From Nematostella vectensis (Eukaryota; Cnidaria; Anthozoa; Actiniaria; Edwardsiidae): 64,000 nt of DNA. The notes beneath the pieces were generated by a model. The model worked only from the letters and a program-made list of their open reading frames with translations, had not been told where the DNA came from and searched no databases. Shown in pieces: positions 46,296 to 57,515 of this stretch. Made by a program: the position numbers and the translations under genes. Numbering within the stretch: position 1 is the stretch's first letter; each line of letters opens with the position of its first letter. The DNA is taken from contig NC_064034.1 of the NCBI RefSeq assembly GCF_932526225.1, positions 17,124,887 through 17,188,886 of the forward strand, given 5' to 3'.

Positions 46296-49200
46296 ATGGA
46301 AAACGTTGACTTTGTTGATATAAATCCTTTTTATGATTTAGATACTGATGTTGATAGAGTTTACAATGAGCTGAAAGAGGTAAGTTTTATTCATTCATTT
46401 TATTCATCAAGCACGCACTGATCAAGTATTTTGATTTTCTCTTTATTTTTTTTTTCTAAACTGTATTTTTTAAGTGTTTTGACCTTGAACCTGCAGCTAG
46501 GGTACAGTAGAACAGATCCTCTGAAGGTCGAAGATGTCTGCAAAGTGGATGAGTGGCATTACAAGGGCACAGCTGCTGTAGATGATGCTATAAAAATCCT
46601 TAGAATAAAGTAAGCATTAGAACTTTGTGGCTTTACAGGGGCCTATTTAGCCCCCCTTCTAATCCAAGATTTCCAAATTCACACAATTAAGTTCTTTAAA
46701 ATAATACCACTACAAAGATTACATGCAAAATGTGTATTTGAGTCATGAGTGTGGTTCTGAAAGTTTGAGTGCAGGTGAAAACACTGACAAAAGCTGTCAA
46801 GGCATGAGTTTTGTGTAATCTTATTATTATCACAATCCCATTTGTACAATCGCTATCTGCACAATAAAATTTAATAAATATGGCTCCATTTCTGCTCTAA
46901 ACTTGCTTCCCTCCCCCCCCCCCCCCCCAAATATTTTAAAGGCCTGCTATGGCACCGGACTTTAATGACATATACAATTTTTAAAAATAAATATTTTTTC
47001 CCAAAGCAAAGAGCACACAGTCTTGGATTTTGGATCTGGTCTTGGTGGCCCAGCCAGGCATTTAGCAGCAAATACGGGATGTCATGTGGTTGCCTTGGAG
47101 CTACAAGAAGACATGCATGAGTCAGCAATAGACTTAACCAAAAGATGTGGGCTGAGTGATAAAGTTAAACTTCAGTGTGGAGATATTCTGAAGCTGGAAC
47201 GTGAGTGAGGGGGTTCTCCCCCCTCCTCTCCACTTTTCTGAGTGGATGTGTTTTTCTTTCATTAACGTATGGTTTACATGATGTACCTAAAATTTATGCA
47301 TCAAGGGTTAAATGCCCGGGGGGGGGGGTTGTTCCAGCCTCTACCTGATAGGGATACTCGTTGTATTTTTAAGGGGTCAAAATCGGGCCTCAAGTATTTT
47401 TAGGGGGTATCCAAGATAACAATTGGCTTTTCTCTTAGAATTTGTATTTTTAGGGCTTCTAGGGTATTTTTAGGGTAGCCATTTTTTTGGTGTGCCAGTA
47501 TTTTTAAGGGGTATTTTTTTAATTTCCCGACGAGCATCCTATCAGTTTTACCCTGAAGAACCCCTATAAAAGAAGATATTATTTACGTTTTTTAGGTGAT
47601 TGTATTAAATTTTATTGGTCAGATTTCTTAGAATATTATAAAACCCTTGCCAAATGTGTGCTTTTCTCTTTAATAGATTCTGAGTCTTATGACTTCCTTG
47701 TCAGCTGGTTAGTGATTCTTCATATTGAGGATCGGAAAACACTGTTCAAAAAGTGTCTTGACCTTCTCAAACCTGGAGGGAAAATGTGAGTAAAAGCAAG
47801 GAAAAAATATAGCTTCCCTGATTTTTTTTCCTATTTTTGTGGAGCCTTCTGTTTCGAATACACCCTTGATTAATGATTTAAACAGAATGCCAGAGTTATG
47901 TTCAGGGTACTTGTTGCTGGTCATAAGGCAAGAGGGGTTGGGGAGAGGATTTCCGGTGACAACTACTACTCAGTACCTTTTACCCTTTTTGAGGCAATGT
48001 GGTAATTGTTCCACACAGATATATTGAAGACTATTACAAGCTTGCGGATATCTCTCCATCTATTGCTGAAGACTTGAAAGAGGCCGTGTACGTTTCTTAC
48101 TTGCCTACAAAAGAGGAGTACATTAAGCAAATGGCTGATGAAGGCTTTACAAATATTCAGGTGAAATTCTTAAAGTCCATATAACGTTTCAGAGTTGATA
48201 GATTTGGTCGATTCTTTATATTTTCATCTTCCAAATGGTATGTGGTTCGTGTGGACTCTAGAAAACGCGCGTATAACTCAAATCTGTAATATTGAGGTAT
48301 TTTGGTCATTTGGTCAACCATCGGAAAAAAGGCCGTGAACTGAAAGGCCCAGGTCCAGTCATTTGTGGCGTAGATAGAGATGTCAATCAAATTACATGAA
48401 AAAATATATGCGCGCGCTAAACCGATTTCCGTCTTCGTGTCTTTTTAATTATTGCTGAAGATCGTTGCGTGGTTACAAGTCTTACGTCATCTTTATATCT
48501 CAACCTGATAGTCAAATTAACTTTAGGAAACAAATTATTTAACTTCAGGAAACAAATCTGCAAAATTTAGCAGATATTCTGTAGGCTATGAATTGTTTTT
48601 GCATTGTGCGCGCGCATTGCATGCGCAATCAAGAATTCTCATGAGCGCGCGCTGTTTTTGAAATCAACAACAAAACGATATTTTCTTTTTTCGCATATAA
48701 TTCTCGATTTGAATTATTTTTGGCTTCATTGTTGGTAGCATTGCAATAGAAAACACTTCGTCAATATTTTGTGGTATTGCCGTCTCTGAATTTTAACGGA
48801 TTTAAGGAAAATACGTTGTTTTAGATTTTTCCGCCAAAACTTTGAACTATTCACTCGATTCAATCTCCTTTCGCGCGACCAGGAAAATTTTCAAAGATCT
48901 GTAGAAAATTCAAAGTTCAGTCAAATTTAATTCCCTTTTCAGAATTTGAATGTTTATCTATGCTTTCTTTTGGCTAGATCGATATAAATGAAAGAACTTT
49001 AAACCATTGGCAAATATTTAAATATGTCTAAAAATGTTAAAAAATATTAAAAAAGTAATGATAATTGTTAAATATAATTCTACTTCGCCATTGGTCAATA
49101 GTCGCTGCGAAGTCACGTGTGAGAGCGCGCGCGAAAGCAAGCGGTATTTTTTGCGTGCGGATAGATTCGAGCAGGCCGGTCAACGACTCGTTGACCACAT

Positions 49201-52200
49201 CCGAAAAGCATAAACAATGGCAAAAGACGAGGAATTCAACGACGAAATACTACAAGAAGAACCAGAGCGAGATTAAAATAGGCTTCTTCGCCAGTTATTG
49301 ACAACTATGAACGCCAATATGTGCGAAATGAGCAAATCGCTCAGAGCTCTCAAACGTGGCGCTAATGGCGGCCATGAGGCAGACCCTGCCAAAAAAGCCG
49401 CAAAGACGGCAAATACTGCTTCGATTTCGAAGCCAGAGGGGGTTTCTGACACTGCTAAAGATCTCCTAGACTTCAACAATAATGAGAGCAAGGCTGAAGA
49501 GCCTAAAGAACAGCATTCCATTCACGAATCGCTGTTAGATGACCTTGCTAAATCGCTCGACACGAAGGAGCGAACGGCAGAGCCGGTGAATCAAAAATTG
49601 GCTGACGTGGCCAACAAAAGCTGGCTTAAGAAGCTAAGCGAAGAACAGTTAAGGTAATTCCCTTGAATTGCACTGCGCACCCCATCTGCGCATAGTGGCG
49701 CGCGCTGTTTGTTCGAATTTTCCGGTGTTAAAGGCGCGAGCGCGCCACAGTTGTACAAGAAAACACAGCAAAAGGCGCGCGTTTTTTACTTAAAATCGCT
49801 TCGACAGAAAAACGAAGTCGGTTACCCCTATTTTTTATTTGCTCAAATAGTTAAATATATACGGAAAAATGATATACTGAAAGAAGAAAAAAAGTTCGGT
49901 TGTAGAAGTTTTGTTATTTCTCTTAAAAGCCGTAAAAATACTTCAAAATGGCGCTTTTTACCGTATGAATAGTGGCGAAAACAATGTCTTTTAGTGCGAT
50001 CTCTTAAAATGTGATTTGTTTTGAACATTGGCTACTACGGGTTATTGTTTAGGAGATCGGATTTTGGCAGCTCGACAAACAGAACTTAATTTTCTAAAGA
50101 CTATAGGCACTCTTTTTGAAAACTGGGGGGTTGGGATTTTTCCTCGTGCGATCAGTAAAAACGCGGTAACACTACTCCCCTCTGTTGTGAAAACGAGGTC
50201 GGTACCCCCATTTTTTTTATTACATTTTTTGAAAGCCCTTAACTTCAATATTGTTTATGCCAAGTTTAAAAAAATTCTGGGTTGTAGAACTATTTCAAGG
50301 GAATTACCTTAAGGGACACAGCAGACAAATACCTGCGTCCTAATAACTGTAGTCATGTTGTGGTCCCTAAAGTAAACGAAGAAATCTGGGGGAAATTAAC
50401 ACGTGAAAACAAAGGATGTCAATTTTTCCCGCCTTCAAACCAACATAACCAAGGCTGGCCATATTGCAGTGAAAACTGCGGACTCCTTGCTTAAATTGTC
50501 AGCCAAAGCTGACAAAAAGTTTCTCGCAGAGTTGGGAAATCTTTTAGCTCTTTCGACGGATGCTCTGACAATTTTAGGGCATGCCAGTTTTGAGCTGTCT
50601 CAGCTTCGACGAGATGACATAAAGCCTCACCTTAACAAGAAATATGGCGACCTTTGTGCCGCAAGTGTACCGGTGACAGAGTGGTTGTTTGGGGATGATT
50701 TACAAACCAAACTAACTCACATTCGAGCTGCTAACAAAATTGGAAATACTGCCAGTGTTTCTACATTCAACAGACAAACAGCAGGTTTAACAACAGACCT
50801 AATAACAGGAATTTGTTTAGCCCGAGCACCACCGGCTCAGGGTCGGCAGAACTGGCAGAACAACAAAGGCCAGTCGCCATTCATCCCACGCGCGAAACAG
50901 CGCACGGATCAACAACAAAGGAAGTAGATTCCGTAGATGTTGTTTTACAGTCGGCTAAGGTGAGCGAATTTGAGTCCTTTGTACCGTCACTTGTCGAGGT
51001 ATACAGGCTCAAAGCCAAAAATTTTCTAGCGGGCCAACTTCCATTTTATATTAATGTGTGGAAAACACTTACCTCTGACCCAGAAATTTTGGAAACTGTG
51101 GCGGGACAGCACATCGATTTTACCACAATTCCTGAACAAACTAATCCTCCTTTTCAGCCAACATGGCATGAAAGTGAGGCAGAGTTAAACGACACAGAGG
51201 TGCACAACCTTGTCGCATCAGGTGTCATAGTAGAGACTAGTCACGAACAGGGTGACTTTATCTCCCCTATCTTTTTGCGACCCAAATCAGATGGTTCGCA
51301 ACGCATGATACTCAATCTAAAACAATTAAACAAATTTGTGACTTACCACCATTTTAAAATGGACACTACCTCTACAGCAGTTGACATGATGAAACCTGAC
51401 TGTTACATGTGCTCAGTGGACTGAGCCTATTATTCAGTTGCAATTGCACCAGAACATCAAACATTTCTTAAGTTTTCTTGGCGTGGTAAACTTTACCAGT
51501 ACACATGTTTTCCAAATGGCCTGACTTTTTGCCCTAGAAAATTTACCAAGCTACTTAAGTCTGTATACTCGACACTTCGACAATGTGGTCACCTTTCTGT
51601 TGCCTATATCGATGATTCCTACCTGCAGGCCGACAGCGATGAACTTTGTGTTGAGAATGTCATTGATACTCTTACACTATTTAACAAACTTGGCTTTGTT
51701 GTACATCCAGAAAAGTCAGTTCTAGTGCCCACTCAGAAATTGGTTTTCCTTGGGTTTATACTAGACTCTACATCTATGACAGTGTCTCTAACACCTGATA
51801 AAGCTACCAGACTTAAAGAAACCTGTCAGCTACTCTTGCTTAAAAAACGTCCATCAATCAGAGAAGTGGCTAAAGTTCTGGGGCTGATGACTTCTAGCTT
51901 TCCAGGCATACTTTTTGGCCCATTACACTACCGATATCTTGAGATGGACAAAACACAGGCCCTTAAAACTAACAAGGGTAATTTTGACAGCTATATGAGC
52001 TTATCACCAGATGCAATAGAAGATTTTAATTGGTGGATATGTTCAGTTGAGAACGAATGTAAACCAGTCCGCCATGGGGAGATACAACTTACTATGGCTA
52101 CTGATGCTTCAAAAAAGGGGTGGGGTTGCTCAGTGCAGGATACTCCCTCGGGGGATAACTGGACCCCATCTGAAGCAGAATACCACATAAACTACCTTGA

Positions 52201-54648
52201 AATCAAGGCAGTCACATATTGTCTCTCACAAATGTGTAAAAAGTTTTGTTGATAATACAACTGCTGTAGCATGTATCAACCAAATGGGAACCTGCCATTC
52301 TAGAGAGATAAATGCACTTGTGATACGAATTTGGGCTTGGTGCATTGAACATGATACCTGGATAACTGTCGCTCATATTCCCGGGAAAGAAAATATCACT
52401 GCAGATAGCGAGTCTAGAAAGCAAAGAAGGGAAACAGAGTGGGCTTTAGACGCTGACATATATACAGCCACAGTGGCTAAACTTCCGATAAAGCCTGACA
52501 TTGATCTTTTTGCATGCTTAATTTTAAATGCAGAGTCTATATCTCATATCAACCTGACCCAGGGGCATATGCTGTTAATGCATTTCATACCTCCTGGAAA
52601 AACCTGTGTTTTTATGCATTTCCCCCATTCAGCATTATTCAGAAAGTTCTGAGTAAAATTTCTGAGGACCAGGCAACTGGTATCCTAGTTGCCCCTCATT
52701 GGCCGACCCAACCATGGTGGCCATTTCTTGCAAGTTTACTTATAGAACCACCTCTTATTTTACCCAGAAAGATAAACACCCTGTACTTACCATCCAGTCC
52801 AGAGCTGAGACATCCACTCCACAAGACCCTACAGTTGTTGGCTTGCCCCTTGTCAGGGAACTGCACACAAGTCAAGGCCTTTCAGCATCAGCTTCCGAAG
52901 TTATCCTCCAGGGATGGAGGTCAGGAACACAGAAACAGTATCACTCATATCTCAAACGGTGGAATGTTTACTGTAGTCAACGGAAGATTAATCCACTTTC
53001 GGCATCTGTGATTGATGGACTGAACTTCCTGGGTGTCTTGTACGAGGAACAGCTTCAATACAGTGCTATAAATACAGCTCGTTCAGCATTATCTTCAGTT
53101 ATATTCCCGTCTGGAGGTGGTACTTTTGGGACACACCCATTGGTTACAAGATTTGTCAGAGGAGTATATAATGCACGCCCAACTTTCCCAAGATATCAGG
53201 AAATATGGGATGTTGCTGTTGTTCTCAGTTACCTGTAAACCATACACCCTCCAGACAAATTATCCCTTATGGAACTGACAATGTTAAGACTACAATGTTA
53301 ATTGCCTTATTGTCGGGCCAACGTTGCCAAACTCTACATGCATTGGATATATCCACAATGGACTTAACAGATAAACATTGTATATTTTACATACAGGAAC
53401 TTTTGAAATCCTCAAGGCCTTCCAAACACTTCGGACGCCTGGAACTTAAAGCGTATGAGAATGACAAGCGATTATGTGTTGTTACTATCATCAAAGAATA
53501 TGTTGAAAGAACAAAGTTGTTGAGGGGCAACGACTCTCGCTTCCTTATGAGCTTTCAAAAGCCCCATAAGCCAATTTCCACTGACACTATCGGTCGATGG
53601 CTTAAGAAAGTTCTTGCAAAGTCTGGTATCAACATCAATAAGTACAGTGCCCACAGTACACGTTCTGCATCAATGCCAGCTGGGAAAACTGCAAACATAT
53701 CCATTAAGACCATAATGGATGCCGCAGGATGGTCTAATGTAGGAACTTTCAGAACATACTATGACTAACCAATAACCCAAGAGCCAGATAATTTTGGTGT
53801 TAACCTGTTACATGCAGTGGGCTCTGATGTTTAATGTGATAATAAAAACCTTACTGAGAATTGCTCATGACCATTTGCTTTAAAATCTCACACGTGACTT
53901 CGCAGCGACTATTGACCAATGGCGAAGTAGAATTTAGAAATTAAACGAGACTTACCTGTAAGCTGAAGTTTGATTGTAATTGTACGAGCTATTGGGCAGG
54001 AGCGGAGAAGTCACGTACCCTCCCTTTTTTATTTATACAAATATTGTACCCTACCCTATCCATTATAATCATAAATGGCCATTCGCAACTTTAAATACTG
54101 CCTGCTTGCTTTCGCGCGCACTCTCACACGTGACTTCTCCGCTCCTGCCCAATAGCTCGTAGAATTACAATCAAACTTCACCTTACAGGTAAGTCTCGTT
54201 TAATTTCTAAATTATTTAATGTTATCATGTATAGGGGAAGGGATTTTATGAAGCACATTGTTCAGGGTATGAAATTAATGCATTTTCCGCCCCTTAGGCG
54301 TGTTTTTCGTATGTCAATACGGAAACATTTCCATTCCAAAATCTTGGAGTTCCTCCTCCCTCTTCCCGGGCTTTCTCTTCTGCCAGTGCAGCCTTGACGT
54401 GTGCAATGCTATTTACAGCCTTTTAAATTGACAATCTTTTTTTTTTTCAGTTTGATGATTTAACAGGAACTTGGCGACCACACGTGAAGGAGAGATATCA
54501 GAATGCCTTAGCCAACAGAGAGCGAAATGTGAGAGTCCTTGGAGAAGTGAGCTTTGAGGAGATATTGTATTTCTTCTCTAAAATTAGTGGTGTGTTTGAG
54601 TCAGGTTCCGTAGGAGGGTGCAGAATCGTCGCTAGCAAGGCTCAATAA
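46296..54648 (+). CDS. SAM-dependent methyltransferase (Methyltransf_11 type), 6 exons
   Basis: Exons 46296-46379, 46497-46609, 47007-47200, 47677-47785, 48019-48160 and 54451-54648 join in phase to 279 residues and TAA. The SAM-binding motif VLDFGSGLGGPARHLA begins at residue 71. Next come an acidic turn (VALELQEDM), GDILKLE, the post-motif SWLVILHIEDR and LKPGGK, all typical of class I methyltransferases. The N-terminal DEWHYKGTAAVDDAI resembles sarcosine/dimethylglycine and phosphoethanolamine methyltransferases acting on small amines; the substrate is not determinable here. The C-terminal exon (GTWRPHVKERYQ, FESGSVGGCRIVASKAQ) also fits that group. AATAAA overlaps the stop codon (54645-54650). 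The last intron is 6.3 kb because of nested transposons. The start is the only suitable ATG before the first donor. Confidence 0.88.
49298..50927 (+). pseudogene. DIRS gag-like ORF1, split by an insertion and frameshifted
   Basis: The first part (49298-49648; SLRALKRGANGGHEADPAKK, helical and charged) is interrupted by the TTAA-flanked element at 49653-50308. Its frame continues immediately after it (50313 on) and then shifts near 50405 into the second part (50405-50927; AGHIAVKTADSLLKL, ALSTDALTILGHASFELSQL). This composition, including a Gln/Arg-rich end, is usual for DIRS ORF1. It has no catalytic motif. Confidence 0.65.
49653..50308. mobile_element. Non-autonomous TTAA-type (piggyBac-like) element nested in DIRS ORF1
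   Basis: Inverted ends GGTAATTCCCTTGAA / TTCAAGGGAATTACC are flanked by TTAA on both sides (49649-49652 and 50309-50312), the target duplication of piggyBac-type transposases. The DIRS frame is continuous across the site once one TTAA and the insert are discounted. There is no transposase frame. Direct internal similarity (AACGAAGTCGGTTACCCCTA versus AACGAGGTCGGTACCCCCAT) is visible near 49810 and 50190. Confidence 0.85.
50813..52850 (+). pseudogene. DIRS reverse transcriptase / RNase H, inactivated
   Basis: The RT core is visible: SPIFLRPKSDGSQRMILNLK, the YIDD active site (AYIDDSYL near 51605) and LGFILDS. The RNase H domain follows (MATDASKKGWG, then YLEIKAV and DNTTAVACINQ). Breaks: an in-frame TGA at 51422-51424 just before the AYYSV motif, a frameshift near 52240, and a return shift near 52510. 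The final segment (ILVAPHWPTQPWW) overlaps the start of the recombinase frame, as is usual in DIRS elements. Confidence 0.88.
52850..53768 (+). pseudogene. DIRS tyrosine recombinase, inactivated
   Basis: The N-terminal core-binding part (GWRSGTQKQYHSYLKRW) and the catalytic part are present. The conserved residues are recognisable: Arg in ALLSGQRCQTLHAL, HSTR near 53650, and the terminal Tyr in GWSNVGTFRTYY. A stop at 53236-53238 and a frameshift at about 53240-53300 separate the halves. DIRS elements use this enzyme instead of an integrase. Confidence 0.85.
53931..54216. mobile_element. Foldback element with DIRS-ITR-related arms, abutting the DIRS element
   Basis: Arms of about 86 bp (53931-54017 and 54129-54216) begin AATTTAGAAATTAAACGAGA then CTTACCTGTAAG. 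The inner part of the arms (ATTCTACGAGCTATTGGGCA, then GAAGTCACGTGTGAGAGTGC) resembles the DIRS terminal repeat and continues into a shared GCGCGAAAGCAAGC. The DIRS right end overlaps its first four bases. Confidence 0.75.
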
Positions 54649-57104
54649 AAAGCGGGAGCTTTGTGAATAATATAATACCTTTGAATTTGAAAATAACTAA
54701 TCTCGTTTCTTATTTGAAAACGGAAGAAGGATGTGTAAGAAGTGATTCAAATTTTTTTTTTATCAGGTCTTTCCTCCCTACTAAGAATGTTATTTGTTTT
54801 TTTGTGTTGTTGTTGTTGTTTTGTTTTTTGTTTTGCTTCCTGAGTTCTCCCCACAGAGTCAAGTATCGGGTTCTGTTACTGAGATCATCTTCTCGCACTC
54901 TCTTGTTATTTTCTTCTTAATATTGAATTATGAAAATTGAGGAGCCTTTTTTCGCCAATAAATATTGTTCATGTCCACTTTTACTCATCTATCCTCTCCT
55001 CACTTTTGAATAATAAACGCAGGCTCAATTCCAGACCTATTTGCTACCGAGTAGCAGTTTACCGACAACTGAGCCTTTCGTGGACCTCGTCCAGGCCCTT
55101 TTATAGTGCGGGACCTTGTTTAAGAAACATTTAATTCAAGCTATATAATGAAAAAGAAAGAACTTTATAAACAATGACATCTACAATAAAAGTTTAACTC
55201 ACTTTTACCTTTTTAATTTGGGGGATGGGGGGACTTATTCAAAAAGGCACTTACCTGTTATTTTGCATTGGAAGAGGGTGGAGGGAGGCGCTTATTCTTA
55301 GCCAGGTCACTGAAACGAGTGTTATCGAGACCGGGCCTTTGATTCTGTGTTTGATAATCGACGTCTAAGGTATTTTTGGACTTTCTTGTGAGAAGATTAG
55401 AAAAGTCCACATGTCAACAACGTCCACATTTTCGCGCCATAAAGGGTATCGCTAAAACAAAGAAGATAAAATTTAGGAAGACATAATATAAAGTAATGAC
55501 GCTAATTATTTATTAGTATTTTTCCTTTCCAATCCCTAACACAGGGGCGGTAAGGGTTATTTTCGTGATCCGTGAACGGCCTTTTTTTATCGTGAATGGT
55601 GAAAAGGACAAATTGAAAACCGTGATCCGTGATTGCTTCCTTCGCCGTGATTCATGAATGACGAAATTTGATCAGCGTGAATCGTGATCTATGCCCTCTT
55701 TAAAAATCGTGTATCGCGATTTCCGAGTAAAGCTTGATCCTTGTCGTCAAGTTTATCGTGAAACGTAATTTTCGGTTTTTGAAACTCGTTAAAGGTGCAG
55801 GGACCGCCCCTGCTAACAAGTATTAATTTTATCGCGTCATATGTTTAAATAAACAAGCAACATTACAATTAAATGTTCAAGGACTTCAAGATTTTGTAAA
55901 TACTCTTAGTTCTATTCCGGCTGTTTTTCTACTCCAAAACCTTTCCTTTATTTTAAAAGTGTAAATAAATTAGGTAGGGTGTTTTTAAGATGGTGCGGTA
56001 ATGCAGGATTTTTTTCGTTATGAGTTCAATGTGCCCGTCAAACGTCAAAATCAAGGTTTTTTTATTTGTAAAATAAGTCAAGTCCCATCTAGATTTGTTT
56101 ACGCAGCCTGGATATTGTAAATAGAAAATCACTGATCTCCTATTCATTCCTCTATTTATAACCCATAACCAAATAAATATCAGAGTGCCCATATGTGTAT
56201 TCCCATATCATCTGATAGTTTCCACCGACGCGTGTCTCTCTGTTTCCCGCGCTACGGGTATAAATGCGCGCCAAGCCTTCGTAGCACACTTCGTACGCCT
56301 GTTCGTCGTTTTGCACAGGTAAGTGCGAGATTTATTCTTCACATGAAATTCAAAATGTACCCAAAATACAGAAATCGAGGATCGTCTTTTGTTTCGGCAA
56401 ACGGACAACACACTTGCAACCTGGTTGTTCCATCGTTTAGTAGTTATTAGCAGATTTTTTTATTCAAAATTCGTAATAAAAAAATCCCATATATTCCCGT
56501 ACAAATCTGAAAACTTTTTTCTTTGAGAATTGTTTATCTTTGTGCTAATTATTAGAGCGTGTGAAAAGAAGAAGTAAAAATAATAAGAAAAGCACCAATT
56601 TAGAAGTCAACAACTAAAAATCAAAATCTGCACTTTTTAGAAAATGGCTAAGTAACGGGAATAATCTGGCACTTCATTATTTTTAGTAAGTCAAACGGGC
56701 ATTTTTTTTTTTTTTTTTTTTGGAATACCATTTAAAAATGCACTATGTTACACCTTTCAGAAGGGGTAATTAAGCTATAGTTTCTGGCAAACATTCTTAA
56801 AAATGGCCTTTACTCATTAAATCGAGGGCTCCTTTATAATATTAGTTCATATAAGCCATTTTTGCGTACCTTATCCAGAGTCTGGTTCCTTGATGAATGG
56901 CCAAAATCACACAGTCTATAGCCATGTTTATTAAAATGCCTATTTGGGGCGGTTGGGAATATATTTATCGTTAAAAATCCTGACAACTATCAAAACCGGA
57001 ACTCTTTTAAATTAAACAAGTGTTATTTCATTTGTCCGTTTGTATTACATGTGGCTATGCTATACATTAACTTAATGAATACACGATTTGGCCAAATTTT
57101 ATAC
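54649..57104. other. Intergenic stretch after the methyltransferase
   Basis: Contains degenerate CGTGATCCGTGAA repeats (55560-55790), a long T run (56703-56722) and an orphan promoter-like segment (listed). No coding gene is recognised; the short frames at 54663-54920 and 55953-56192 are low-complexity or featureless. Confidence 0.5.
56259..56318 (+). promoter_or_regulatory. TATA box followed by a short candidate first exon and donor
   Basis: TATAAA (56259-56264) in a GC-rich context is followed at about 55 bp by a strong splice donor, TTGCACAG/GTAAGT at 56318/56319. A transcription start near 56290 would give a first exon of about 30 bp. The downstream gene is unclear; the lipase (62132) is the nearest plus-strand gene. 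Confidence 0.35.
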
Positions 57105-57108
57105 ACCT

Positions 57109-57235
57109 GCTCTCTGATGCTCCCCGTAAATTTACTATGCTCTCTGATGCTCTCCGTAAATTTACTACGCTCTCTGTGCTTCTCGTAAATTTACCGTGCT
57201 CTCTGATGCTCTCCGTAAATTTACCATGCTGATGT
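57109..57235. repeat. 30-bp repeat array, inverted orientation, about 4 copies
   Basis: The unit GCTCTCTGATGCTCCCCGTA then AATTTACTAT is the complement of the unit in the large array at 61121-61556. A further degenerate copy at 57487-57515 lies beyond the TTAA element inserted at 57246-57464. Confidence 0.9.
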
Positions 57236-57245
57236 CCGCTCTTAA

Positions 57246-57464
57246 AGCCGCATTGTCACCAGTTCACTTCCGGAGGTCCGACGGAAACCTCAACCGTTAA
57301 AGACAAAAGAATCTATTAGAATCCGTGATATTTAACATGCCATCAAAGAAACTTGCAATATACACACTGCTTTCAATATTTTGAAATATTTTTCGCGTTT
57401 TCCGTTAAAAATCATCGGAGATTGTAACGTAATCGACCGGAAGTAAACTGGTGACAATGCGGCT
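57246..57464. mobile_element. TTAA-flanked MITE, about 220 bp
   Basis: Inverted ends AGCCGCATTGTCACCAGTTC (then ACTTCCGG) and CCGGAAGTAAACTGGTGACA (then ATGCGGCT) are flanked by TTAA at 57242-57245 and 57465-57468. Its ends differ from the TTAA element at 49653-50308, so it is a separate family. Confidence 0.8.
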
Positions 57465-57515
57465 TTAATTGTCACGCAGTAAGGCAAATGCTCCGATCCC
57501 GTAAATTTACTACTA

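Larger units (their letters stand above)
49076..53934 (+). mobile_element. DIRS-like tyrosine-recombinase retrotransposon, decayed, in methyltransferase intron 5
   Basis: A perfect 49-bp inverted terminal repeat bounds the element: 49076-49124 (AATTCTACTTCGCCATTGGT...GTGTGAGA) and 53886-53934. Inside, in the sense of the host gene, lie a gag-like frame, a reverse transcriptase/RNase H frame and a tyrosine recombinase frame, the DIRS1 order. Inverted rather than long direct terminal repeats plus a tyrosine recombinase exclude ordinary LTR elements. Stops, frameshifts and a nested insertion make it non-autonomous. An internal complementary region was not located. Confidence 0.88.

Noticed and set aside
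49265..53780. Reading the retroelement as an LTR retrotransposon or endogenous retrovirus
   Set aside because: There are no long direct repeats, protease or integrase; it has inverted termini and a tyrosine recombinase, which is the DIRS pattern.
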